Under the pieces are notes generated by a model. That model searched no databases, was not told the origin of the DNA, and was given only the letters and a program-made list of their open reading frames with translations. Positions 1 through 12,700 of a DNA stretch of 64,000 nt are shown in pieces. Positions within the stretch are counted from its first letter, which is position 1, and the number at the start of each line of letters is the position of its first letter. The stretch is from Sipunculus nudus (lineage: Eukaryota > Annelida > Sipuncula > Golfingiida > Sipunculidae). The stretch is from positions 9,416,729 to 9,480,728 of the forward strand of contig CM049314.1 in NCBI GenBank assembly GCA_026874595.1, in the 5' to 3' direction. Made by a program: the position numbers and the translations under genes.

Positions 1-1449
1 TTTTCTCTGGTCCAAGAGGCACTTAAAGTGAAACACGATGATCTTAATTTGTGGAGTATATAATATGATATAATACCTGAAGCTTCTACCAAGATACTGT
101 GGAAGTGGTTACTTTGGCGCATCTTAATTTTCTCGCTTTTTCCAATTTACAGCATTAGTGCAGTTCGAATTTTGGCGTAAATCAGTATTACAGGGAATTC
201 AGTTTGTATCGATTATCAAAATATTTTTAAAAACGATTTGTAACACAACCTATCTTCCACCTAACAAACTTCGGGTGACTGTGTCCATACTATGGACTAG
301 TTAGTACCGTGATTGCACAGGGATACAGTAAATAATTAACAGGACTATTTACATTTTATGATGTTATAGTACTGCACCCAGACATGCTGTTTGACATATG
401 AGTAAACTGTAGAACTGCTCAACAACAGCAACTGTGAATACTAACTAGAAGCAGCCTGCTTTGTGTGAACAACAAACAGAGCTGACAACAATCCTGGCCG
501 GCTCTCATTCAAATTTCAAAGACACTTGGAGGGCGATTTTAAAGGACTTTAAAGGCTATTCGTTTCACAGACTTTGTGTCTACAGATCACGATTAAGTGG
601 AGTGGTTTTCAGCTGAGATGTCACTTGCTATGGAATCTTATAACAAGTAACATGACCTCTCTAAAATCCTGGTTGAAGAAGCCTCATCTCAAGGGACCCG
701 CAAGGAGCGATTCCCAGACTCGTGTGACTGTGTGTCAGGCGAGATATCTACAGACTCCCAAGTGACGATTGGTCGCAACATCACAGCCTGCCAAGGGCTG
801 CTGGGATTAATACAAGAATTAAGATACTGGGGCCTGGACAGTTGAGGGGTAAAATGCTTGGCTGTCTCCGCTGGTGACCCAGGTTGGATCCCCGTTGTGG
901 CTATGAGAGAGGGTTGTAGTTGCCTGTCCAAGGCCGGTGGTTTTCTCCGGGTTGTCGGTTTCCTCTACATCTACAGAATACCGAACTCCATCATTGGAGC
1001 CATGGAGAGTGCCTCTATTAGTTATATTAACTATTCGTACAATCCATGTTAAATAAAGAATTTTATATTAAGAAGAAAACACTAGACTTTTGTGCATACA
1101 AAAAAAAATGTTGTATAAAAAAAGTTGTTGTTCAATTTACAGTGCCCCATCAGACATTAATGATCTATATGACACAGGATGGTCTATTCAGTTTACCATC
1201 ACTCTTTATTTGTATCAATCAAAAGTGTTGGCACCTGATGGTTTAAAATTGTCCTTAATTAAGCGCAAATCCCGCTCCCGTGAAAAGCACAAAAATAAAC
1301 CCCCTGTTAACAAAATCACGTCCACAGTAACTTTGCTATGCATGTAGGTATTAAACGTCCCTGAACCACAAAACCCCTGCATTATAATGTGAGCTTCACT
1401 GTATATATATAAGACTTTCAACAAATGTTATTACTTGACGCACATACAG
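1..1449. other. Upstream intron of HLTF, no coding exon recognised
   Basis: No frame here resembles the missing N-terminal HIRAN sequence, so this is read as intron before visible exon 1. It holds one SINE (831-1058) and otherwise unremarkable AT-rich sequence. A short first or non-coding exon cannot be excluded. Confidence 0.6.
831..1058 (+). repeat. tRNA-derived SINE, copy 1
   Basis: Begins GGCCTGGACAGTTGAGGGGT and carries GGTTGGATCCC at 882-892, one base from the polymerase III box B consensus. Related copies lie at 4200-4371 and 16699-16945 on the minus strand and, decayed, at 25155-25345. The tail ends in an A-rich AATAAAG stretch. Confidence 0.7.
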
Positions 1450-1616
1450 GTGAATAATGGAGAGATGGTTGCACTGGTTCGTGAACCTCAGAACCGTTAT
1501 GATCGTAATGCTGTGAGAGTGGACAGTGTTGAGGGTCTCCAGGTGGGTCACATTAAACGGGAACTTGCAATGGCCCTGGCCCCTGTCTTGGACTTAGGAT
1601 TGGCTCGCTTAGAGGG
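1450..1616 (+). CDS. HLTF: HLTF exon 1 (visible): HIRAN domain, middle and C-terminal part
   Basis: The acceptor cacatacag precedes GTG AAT AAT; the donor GG|gtaagt follows. It encodes [20 protein letters not shown] and onward to LARLEG, the HIRAN signature (EMVAL-R-P-N-YD-NA, then GHIKRELA). HIRAN binds 3'-OH single-stranded DNA ends in known HLTF. The upstream HIRAN strand (a YYTG-like segment in vertebrates) was not found in bases 1-1449, so it must come from an exon before the window. The exon enters in phase 0 and ends after two bases of a codon. Confidence 0.95.
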
Positions 1617-4600
1617 GTAAGTACTGTATAGGTACCATCATTGTGGGAACTTAGACTCTGATAAGTCATAAATATTGGGATTAATGCATCTACCTTTTTA
1701 GGAGTTATTTGTCATCTTTTATCAGAATCGGCAAGTAATGGAAAATATGATGCATTGCCAACCAAGATGTTTCAGGTAAACTGCACCATCCTTTTCATTA
1801 CTATTCAGTTAAAAATATCTACAAAATACGAAATGCATGTGTGCAGTTCTGGCATTCGTGATTAAAATTTGAATGTCTTACAAGTCCATTCTCTATATAT
1901 GTGTGAATACATTGTACAGTTGCCTTCTAAATCTTTCATAAGGAAACATTATATCAATATATGTGTAGAAAGTATGCTCTAGATCTTCTCTGATTCACAG
2001 TGATAATTTTTTCACTGAGTTGAGATTTATTGTCAAACATACCAGGATGGTATATTGATGCATCAGCCACCAGCTACCATCCAGCACTCACAGAGGCAGT
2101 GCACCATGCCCCAATACATTGAGCTCTGTGTGTTCATGTTATTCATGTATGAATGTAGTGTTTATCAAAAGATGTTGTATCGTGCGACTTCTCTGCCATA
2201 TATTGAATTTATGCTAACTGACACTTTATAACATAATCTCATTTATTATAAACTTGTCCTGGTCAGCTTGATATTTTCAGGACACACAGACTAAAAATTT
2301 CCACATAAAAAAATGTCAAGGCATATCATTAAGTATGTCACAGCAAATCCGTATGAAAATTACAAACACTGTTAGTTAGTTACATGTTAATATGTTCATT
2401 AAGATACATAACCCAGACCGTAGTAATAAATATCATTGTGTGAGCATCATGACCATAGCTTTCTTGTTGTATTTTACAGAGTGGTTCCATTTGGTGCTGC
2501 AAACCAGTTCAGCATGCCTGTTGATTTGACATTCTGGGGTCGACCTGAAGGAAGAGAGGAGACAGTACGCAAACTGAAGACATTTGGGTTTCACCTGAAA
2601 GAGCCTCCAGGGGGCGTTGTTGCACCAAAAGCATCCAAGTCACAATCACAGCCAAGTACCTCAGCCAGCACAATGGCAACGTACACTCCAAAATTAACGT
2701 ACTTGTCACCTGAACAGGTATCCCATCCTGTTATTTCTGTTTTGATAGTTCCTTTGGCTTTAGGGGAGATGTTTTGGGGATAATGTTATAGAAGTAAAAC
2801 CTAAATAGTACGCTTGTAAAGAAAGCAGCATAGTGGTTACCTTGATTTATTTGGGAAGAGATATTAAAAGTAATCGGTTCTATAGTGTGATGCATTGATA
2901 CAAGCACTGTGTTTAATATACAAGACACCCTGTATATAAGCTTATAGTTTTTGTCCCAAAATGCTTGATTGAAATTAGATCAAGCTTTTACGCAATGGAA
3001 GGAATAGCCATTATCTTTGCAATTTTACCCCTTAGTTTTCTGATAGCTGGCTTTAATGTACATGCAACAAATTTCACACTGTCAGATATTAATTTGTCAA
3101 GCTTTGTTGTTCCAAATTGTACGTTTGCCTAACAACTATTCTACAATTTCACCTGACATTACATGAATTATGTTTGCTTTTTATCCTGTGTTATCATGCG
3201 TGAAATGATTCAAATATTTTTGCCTCATAGATGACCAATGAATTGGACAAGCTGTTTGAGAATCTCAAAGAAGATGATAAAGGCAGTGAAATGGAACCAG
3301 CAAAGGTAACAAAATGAATTTAAACTCAAAAATACATTTATTCATAAAAAATATTGCTATTGACTCAGCCTAACTATAACTCAGATAAAATGTAGCCACT
3401 TGTGTTAAGTGAAAACTCCCATCGTATTTGCTAACAGGCTAGCTGTGAAGACATGACTTGTTAGCCATTTAGATTGGACTTACAGGGCCTACTTTCAGTG
3501 TTGACACCAGTCATATGGAAAACTGCACTGTCATGGCCATACATACTACTGCAAGGGCATTCCTGTACATAGTCAGTGATGTTAATATTAAGCTACAGTT
3601 GCCATTGATGATAAATCCAAATAAATTTATGTGAATTTAGATACAAAAGCATTAATTCCTCTCAGTGGAAACCAGTAATTTCCGGTGGTTTGCCTGACTT
3701 CAGCTTTTAGTCACATAACCTGTTTGAGATATTTTTAAGCGGTCAGAAATTCAACAAACAAACACCAGATTTACCAATATTTTAAAATTTAAAATGAATA
3801 TTTTTTTAACATGGTTTGTGTTGAAAGGGAGAAAATTATACAAACATATTAAGTGTAGTGGTGGCAGTATTTTATAATCAGCCATTGGATATGGCAATTC
3901 GCACAGTGATTGATAAATAATTGGTTTGGTTAAATGTTCATTTTCTGTGGAACAAGTACACTCCCCAGTCATAGCAGATCTCCCTAGTTATAATATATAT
4001 GTAAAGCAAGGTGCTCTGGGTCTGACCACCAGGGCTGGCACAGAGCAAATAATTGTAATCAGATCCATGTGAGTAACTGACTAAAGTGGGGGCACGAGCC
4101 AGTCAAAGGTCTCCAGAAAATCCAGCCCGCACTGGCTCCCTGAGCAACAGCCTAGTGTATACAGTTAGATATTCAAGGCAAAAATAGCAGATACTGATAG
4201 AGTAGAAGATCTTAGTGAGAGAGGTGGAGAAAGCCGAGAACCCCGAGAGAATTACGGACCTTGGACAGGCCACTACAATCCACTGTCATGGCAGCACCTG
4301 GGATCGAACCTGTGAGGAGGAGAAGGCCAGAGGAGAAGGCCGAGCATTTTACCACTCAGCTGTCCAGGCCCCAATGGGTTTGTAGTATCATACATTCTGC
4401 TAACTGAAATGTCTAACATTATGTCACATTGTTACCAGGCCATCAGCACACCTTTGTTCCAACACCAAAAGCAAGCATTGAGCTGGATGGTACGCCGAGA
4501 AAATGGTAAAGAGCTGCCACCATTCTGGGAAGAGAGAGGCAAGAAGAACTACTACAATACTGTGACTGGATTTTCTTCTGCAGATCGACCTGACAGTGTA

Positions 4601-6714
4601 TGTGGAGGTAGGTATTGCTGAATCTTTACTTTGTCCATTGTTGGATAATATGTGAGCTCTCTTTATATGAATTTGAATATCTGAAGATCAATATACAACA
4701 GACCAATTTTCAAGCTTGAAGATTTGAATGATTTTGTTGAAGTTTGAAGATTCCTCATGTAATTCAAGAATTCATCATTATAAGCTTCATGGCTCACCAT
4801 ATACCTGCATTAACCTTATAATTAATTGATATTCTCCATCATCAGTTATGTGATCCATATGTTAAGCACAACGGCATCAGGGTTGTCTTCAAATGTGACT
4901 GTGTGCATTTAAGTGCAGATGTTTCAGATGAGTCAGCTGCAGATTTGATTAAATATTTTCAAAGGGAAATGCAGCAGGATCATAAGATGCAAATGCTCTT
5001 ACAAATGCTTTTGTAATTGATTTAATGTGTGTTGCTTTTGTTCTTTGTCACTTGATATAATGATATGTGTGTATATTGCCATAAATAACTTTGTCTATTG
5101 AGCTGTTGAAACCAGTCAAAGTAAATTACATGATTGTAAAATGATTGCATGATTCTTTATGAAAGTTTATATGTATTATGTATTTATAAATTCTATGATC
5201 ATGTCATATTTGGCAGATGAAACTTGTCTGTAGAGACAATAAAGTGCTCTTTTTGTGACCTTGTGTCAGTTTGTCTGAACCATGCACTCATGCACACACG
5301 CACACTCAAAGCTAACAGTAATGAAAGAGACCAGCATATTAGATAAACATGTCTTAAATGCGTTTACCCTGACTCTGAAATATTCCCTACTCTCAACAGT
5401 AAAATTACAACATCCGGAAGGATGTATGGAGCACCCAAACAATCCACTGCACTCTGGTGTCAGCCAGGTCTTCTATGTTGGACTCTTGCAACCTCAGTCC
5501 TCGGTTATTCACCACCAGGACCAGCTGTACCTTGATCCATCTCATCCCTGATGAATCACTCGCATTTGCCAGCCACACTTCAGTGCCCTCTCTCAGCCTC
5601 ATTGACGAACCCTGTGACTGAGCGGTTCTTTGGTGCTGGTCTGCTTCTCACCAGACACCTTCCACCGTCCAGCGATGTCCACAACTCGATCAGCTAGACA
5701 GTACTCCCACCCTGCACTCTTCAGCTTCACCAATGTGGTCTCACCCGGGCTTAAAAGCTATTAGGAAGAAAATACACAAACATACTCAAATTCTGTGGCC
5801 ATGTTAAGTAACACGGCACATACGCCATGAGGGCCTACTGCCGTGAAAGGTTCCAACTTTGGGGATGTTACGTCATACCCCAGGACTTTTGCTTGTTGTA
5901 CATAAAGATACACATGTTAATTACATTTAACCAGCCCTGTACATGCCCAATGAACTAACATTGGCACTATAAGCAATGCCCGTGATGCCCTAATGTAACA
6001 GGCGCTGGACACTCCCAATAACCTAACATTGACACTACTAGAAATTGATACCTGTGATGCCCTAACTGTACATGGCATTATTAACCAGATTTGTGATACC
6101 TCACAGATTGACATCATAAAAACACTGTATTTAGCCCTTACTAAAACTCTCCACTAAACATTTATGCTGCCTGCTCTACAATACAATACCTGACCAATTC
6201 TGCCCCTCAACACTACTGTGTACTGGTGATTACAAATGTGTTTCCTCCATGTAAAATCAAGCTAAACATTTCAGATAAAGTCTTTAAAGAACCCTCCTGT
6301 AAAAAGTCTACTTAAGTATTCATAGCCTATGTTCATATTGGAAGTAAAGACTAAGCATCTAAAATTACATTTACAATCAGTGGTAAGTAAGAACATATGT
6401 AGGTCTTCTACCCCAACCTTTTCAATGAGACGGTACTAGAAGATCTGCTTCAGCTGGAGATCTGTTCTCATTGGTGGTTGTGTGACAAGTGGGTCAGATT
6501 CAGCCTATGGGCCCATGTGAGCGGAAACGGGCACGTTTCTGTGGAATCTCCCCTCAGTTTGAAATGTTTTCACAGGGGATTCCCCGACCATAAGTGTTCA
6601 CGGAAACATGCATTCACTAAGGACTTTCATTCTGGATGTGCAAGCACCTATTTATTACGTAGTGGGGTATTGATGGTGGGGGGAGGGGTCATAAATGAGA
6701 AGATTCTTGACTAC

Positions 6715-6768
<54 letters not shown>

Positions 6769-9700
6769 GGACAATAAATGCAGCAATTAAATGTGATATG
6801 TCGCCAAGAAGCTGCAACAAGCAGACTACATTTATGTCTTTGACCTCCACAAGAAGATTCACCCATGCGGGCTACACATGATAAACACTGGTGTGATTTT
6901 CTAGCAAGTGGAATTGCCTTCTTTGGAAAAGTTATATATGATGTACACTAGGGCATGGAAAAGGGCCCTTACCTGTCCATTTATACATGACCCTGCTGAT
7001 AACAAAAGTATTGAATATTCATAAGAGAAAAAAACAAGCAAGCGCCAGTGCAACCATGTGTCAGTGTATAATTTTGTGTGGGAAAATTTTAAACTTTTAT
7101 TGTATTTAGTTAGCATAGTTACACGAGCAATTAGATATGAAGGATAAATCTATATGACTTTGCAAAATGTGAGGACGGTAGCATTTGATTACTCTTTCAA
7201 ATACAATTATATTAAAAAAGTAATTATTTTCAATATGCGGGATTTTATAAATTTCTGTTACATCTATTAGGCAAATTCAGCTGAATGCTGTGCTCCAAGG
7301 GTCCTTTGTTATTTTAAGATGGTACTTTAGATCAGTATTTTGCTTTGTATATGAAAATCAAATGTCTACAGTCTGTATTTAAATGAACCTGAAGGATATG
7401 TTGCAGCTCTACATTTGAATAAAAATGCAGCATAACTTTACCCTGGTAGTCATTGTTGCCATATCCAGGAATCCTAGCAGATGATATGGGACTGGGGAAG
7501 ACGCTGGAGATGATCTCCCTCATTGTCACTAACTTTGTCAACAACCAACCCATCGCTATACCAGTGGAAGGTCAGGTCAGAATGTCAAAGGTGAGTAAGT
7601 CAAAATTCATTAAACAATCCCATCAGACAAATTTGCTGCTTTTTGATCTGACAAATGCTCAAGTTCCTTTTCCTGATTAGGGACAGAGTGGATGAGTTTA
7701 TGTACTTTCCTTGGTTTATCCTATGTCCACAATGTACATATGGTCACACCTGTGTATTTTGAATGGTGCCGTACTCTTATAAGTTTATGACCAGTGCTAT
7801 AGTGTTCACATTGTTTTACATGTAGTCCCATTACTTATTTTTTTTAGTATGGTAAATACTTCAAAAGCAAAAGCAGCAAAATCAGAAAATAGTTGTTTTA
7901 CCACAGAAATACCTATCCTGCAGATAGCACGAGAGGAGAGACGAGCATACTACAGGCAGCTGGCTGATGAAGATGATTTCATCGTGAGTGAGCCGAGGAA
8001 AACTAAGTCCCTGCAGCTCAAGAACTGCGAGGCTTCAGCCCACTCTGATGATGAAGAAGAAGAGTGCATAACTCTGTCAGAATCAAGTAAGCCCCCCCTC
8101 CCCCCCCCCCCCAGCTATTCATCATTCAAAATATATACGCAGTGAAATCTTGCTAACACTACCACCTGCCGGACCAGTCAAAAGAGGTTTATTTGATGAT
8201 TTACATAAGTCCAGGACAAGAAATGTGGTCGTCTTTGTGGGGTAGTCATGATAGCCAGGTGAGATTTCACTGTATAGTAGCTACGATGGCATTCACTAGA
8301 CGAAAAAACACAGGTCTGGTAAAACAGTTCAAATATACACTGGATCTTTCCCTTCTTCAGATCTGAACTTTAACTTAACTTGGTTATTCCTTGCCTATTT
8401 TCCACCCCAAATTTTTGTGTAAACCAGTTCAGTATTTGTTGACACAATCCTGCTAAAGGACAAACAAACAAACTTTGGTTAAAAAGTATTGTCTTTTGTG
8501 GATGTGATAAGATGTCATTCTTGATATGTCTTAAATTTTTACTTCAGTGCTCTTTTTTAGCTCAGCTGACTTTCAGTCATGCTGGGCTATAGCGATGGGT
8601 CTTTGTCCGTCGTCCTTCCGTCTGTCCGTCCGGCCGGCCGTCCGTCCGTTAGCAGGGCACAAATCGTAACCGTAAGGGCTAGGGCCATGAACCCTATGCA
8701 GTCTTAGAGGTTATAAAAAGATCTCCTTGCAAACCTGAAATTAGGTCACTGCGACCTATATTCTCGAAGTTATGGGGTGTGTTTGCACCCCCCAGAAATA
8801 ACTCTTTGAGACAAAATTTTCATCCCAAACCTTCCATCTTTCACATACAGCTCACCTACCAACAGGGGAAGAACCATAATTTTTTTTAGGTCAAAAGGTC
8901 AAAGGTCATGGTCACAGGAGCCTCTTCTTTGAAAACCCTGTGGATGCATTTTAAGCCAACCCTTTCATCCCAATTCTTTGATCTTTCACATATAGCTTAC
9001 TTATTAAGTTGGAGAAGAATCCTATAGATTTTGAGGTCACAAGGTCAAAGGTCAGGGTCACAGGATCCACTTCTTTGAAAAGGTTGTGGACACATTTCAA
9101 GCTAGACTTTTCATTCCAAACCTTCAGCACTGATATCGCTTCTCTGCCAACAGGGGAAAAGACCTGTTGATTTTGAGGTCAAAGGTCAAGTTCACAGCAC
9201 TCACTTCTTGCGTGGAGTCATTTTCAGGCAAACTGTTCAATCTGTACCTTCCATCTGTCATATATGGCTTACCTACCAATAAGGGAAGAAGCCTATTGAT
9301 GTTGAGGTCAAAAAGTCAAAGGTCAAGGTCACAATATTTAATTGTTCTCAATGCTTGTGAGCATATTTCAAGTGTAACTGTTCAACCCAAACCTTCAGTC
9401 TTTCACATATGCCACATCTATGCATCACTCAGTTTGACTCAAACTTCATATTTATGGGTCTTTTTGCTTGAATAAATAACTTATTGATTTTGGGGTCAGC
9501 AGGTTAAAGGTTGCAGGTCAAAGTTATTCACCCATTGGTTGCCAAGTAATAACACCAGATTTAAGTGGTTAGTAGTTACCCATCATTTAGAAAAAATCCA
9601 GTTGATATGTGGGCAAAAGGCCAAGGTCATAGGTCAGGGATGTTCACAATTACTTATTTTATAGACCATCTCTATTTTTCTTGTATATATAACCATCCCA

Positions 9701-12700
9701 CTCCAGCTGGTACATCTCCATGTGTGGCTGTAATTGTGAGTGACACTGGTGACATATGACTCCCTTTTGTATCAGCCTATTAAGTGATAAGGCTCAGTGA
9801 TAAGTACCTCGTTACTTCATAACAAAAACACTGTTGTCTGAATGCTTCAGCCAGGCATTAAGACTATGAGAGTTTAGTATTAAGGTTTAGCTACTGATTT
9901 ATAAGATGATGGGAACATTTTGCAGTTTATTTTATGGAATCCTAGCAATAAACTTAGTTTCCTAGATATCTGAATATTTTAATATATATCACCACATATA
10001 AAAGCAAGTGTTTGTTCTCATAATATGTGGATGTGTACCTTGATTTAGGATGGCTTTTTGTTTTATTTCAAGACTCTTAGTCATGCTTTCTGCATTTCTT
10101 TTCCTTCAGGTTTGGCAGTTTACCTACCCTGCTGACCCCATTGAAAAGCAGAGTGATAATAAAAAAATATTGGACTTACACTTTTTACAATTGCATATCT
10201 ATAAATCTGATATGAGCGCCTGGACATGCCTTTGGAATTAATTTGGGCATTCATTACTGGATAATTTGCCCCAAGTTTGGTCTCTTATTGGAGAATGTGG
10301 GATATAAAATGTCATACTTGTCAGAAATCCATTATGTCTGCCAGTTAGCCACCTTAGAAATTCTTTCTTCAGTGCAGTTTCAGTAATTTTTCTTTAATGT
10401 TTGGTCCGATTTAGAGAATGTTTGTTGTCTGATTTCAGACTTGTCAGAAGTCCAATATGGCCACCAGGCAACCATTTTTTAATTCCTTTTGATCATATTA
10501 TCTCAAGAACAGTTAAAGTGAATGCAGTTGGATGTATATTTATGTAATCTTGTAAAGGATTGGGTCAAATATTTCTGAATAAATATTACCATCATTTAAA
10601 AAAGTGCAGTACAGTTGGCTTGTATTGAATAAAAATTCATACAGAAGCACCTGTTTCTCAATAATTGTATCCGCCAAAACAGAGTTTTGCGGATACTATG
10701 TTTTCAGCTGCGTAGGTGTCCGGAGAACTCCTCCATAACCGCTGGGCGGAATTTTACGAAATCCGGGATTATGTTCAGGTCACATGTGAACTGCTGCGCC
10801 CCGATTTTGTTTTTACCTCTGACCTTTCCTCTGCGCTCTGCGTCAGTTTGTGCGTCTGTTTCCACACATAAACCCATATATCTCGGGAACCGTTTGACTG
10901 ATCAGGAAAATTTTTTTGCACAAATGTAGCCCTTGGAGAGCTTTATAACATACACAAAAACTGGTGGCGCCACCTGCAGCCATTTTTGCACAGATCCCGT
11001 CTATTTGTCTGCCTTGGGTTAAAATCACTCATATCTCTGCAGTGGTTTGACTAATTCACCTGAAATTCAGCATGCGTATACATCCTGGACAGCTTTTCTG
11101 ATTTTATGACAGGTGGCGCCACCTACATTCTACATTTATGCAGCAGATATCCAAGCTCATATCTTGGGAACCGTTTGACCGATTGGGCCAAAGTTTTGCA
11201 TGTGTATAGTTCTCACATAGCTCTTTATCATACGCAAAACTGGTTGCGCCACCTGCAGCCATTTTTGCACAGCGTCCATCTGTTTGTCTGCCAAGGGAAA
11301 AAATCAGTCATATACATGTAGTGGTTTGACTTATCTGCCATAAATTTTGCATATGTATACAACTTGGACAGCTTTCTGGATTTTGTGGTAGGTGGCGCAA
11401 CCTACATACACAATTGGGCTGCAGACATCCATGCTAATATGCAACACTTCACTCTATATCCCCTTGCCACTCAATCCATGCCTCACTTCACCCGTTCCAC
11501 TCTGATTTAGGCGGATACAGGTAGTCGCTTGTCGACTACCCGTATTCTAGTTCTTGCATGTATTTCCTTGATTTTTTGCTATATATTTTGATCTTATATT
11601 TGCCCTTTGTGGAGTTCCTTTTGAGACTGACAGGTTTCAAGCAAGCTGTTGGAATAGTTCCTGATAGCTTAACAATCATGCATTTTCCTCAGAACATCAA
11701 TTCACTGTGTTCTAACCAGACATAGGTGATATATATTTCTGTTGTCATAGAAAATTTTCAACAAATTGGCAAATTGGTTCTTCAAAATTTGACTGGAAGT
11801 TGTGAATCTCAGTCCATGATGTCACAGGTCATGCTTGGCAGCTGAGCGTCATGACCCATGGGTCACTTGTTAAAAATTTCAATAAAATGATCTTTTTCCA
11901 AAGATTACATATCTTGACCAGTTTGCATTGATATTTCCACATTGATATTTCCTGTAAAGGTGATGATGATCAGGATGTCCAGGTGTGCATGACTGTTATG
12001 GGTAAGGATGACCCAAACTTCAGCCCACACATCCAGGACAGGGCGTCCGTATCCACCAGCAGAGGCAGGTCTAAAAGGTAAGACTTGTCTAATATGAACC
12101 AACTGTAACCTTTTAGTAAATATTAAGATAAGCCATAAAGACATTAGGGGAAATCTCTGAGGTTCTAACATAGTAACAATAAAGACATTTGAGGAAATCT
12201 CTGAGGTTCTAACAAAAAGACATTGGAGGAAATCTCTGAGGTTCTAACAATAAAGACATTAGAGGGAATCTCTGAGGTTCTAACAAAAAAAGAGAGAGGA
12301 AATCTCTGAGATTCTAACAAAAAAGACAGAGGGAATCACTGAGGTTCTAACAATACAGAGATTAGAGGAAGTCTCTGAGGTTCTAACAATAAAGACAGAA
12401 TGAATCTCTAAGGTTCTGACAATAAAGACAGAATGAATTTCTGAGGTTCCAACAGTAAAGACATTAAAGGGAATCTCTGAAGTTCTAACAATAAAGAGAT
12501 CAGAGGAAATATTTTACCATTAAGGCTGCTGCAGGGTTTGGCCCATGAACCTTCAGCTCTATAGGCCAGTGCCTTAACCACGAGGCCACATCCTACCCAT
12601 ACACATAAAAAATTCCTACAGAGTCACTGTTCCTATTTTTTCATGGGTCAAAGAAATCATTATATGTATTTTCAGTGCAAAACTTCCATTCATAGAAGTG

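Larger units (their letters stand above)
4608..7468. other. Intron 4, 2.9 kb
   Basis: AT-rich, with a GC-richer island at 5400-5760 and a (CA)n(TA)n microsatellite at 6716-6766. Nothing else recognised. Confidence 0.6.

Noticed and set aside
574-765. Possible 5' HLTF exon around ATGTCACTTGCTATGG at 618
   Set aside because: No similarity to the HLTF N-terminus and no phase-0 donor joining to exon 1; left as intron.
2602-2618. CTCF-like CCTCCAGGGGGCGTTG inside exon 2
   Set aside because: It encodes PPGGV in the HLTF frame and is a single weak match outside any repeat, so chance is the simpler reading.
7848-7923. Earlier acceptor (tttttag at 7841-7847) for exon 6
   Set aside because: In the phase set by exon 5 it meets a TAG within 15 codons; the acceptor at 7915-7923 stays open and joins cleanly to exon 7.
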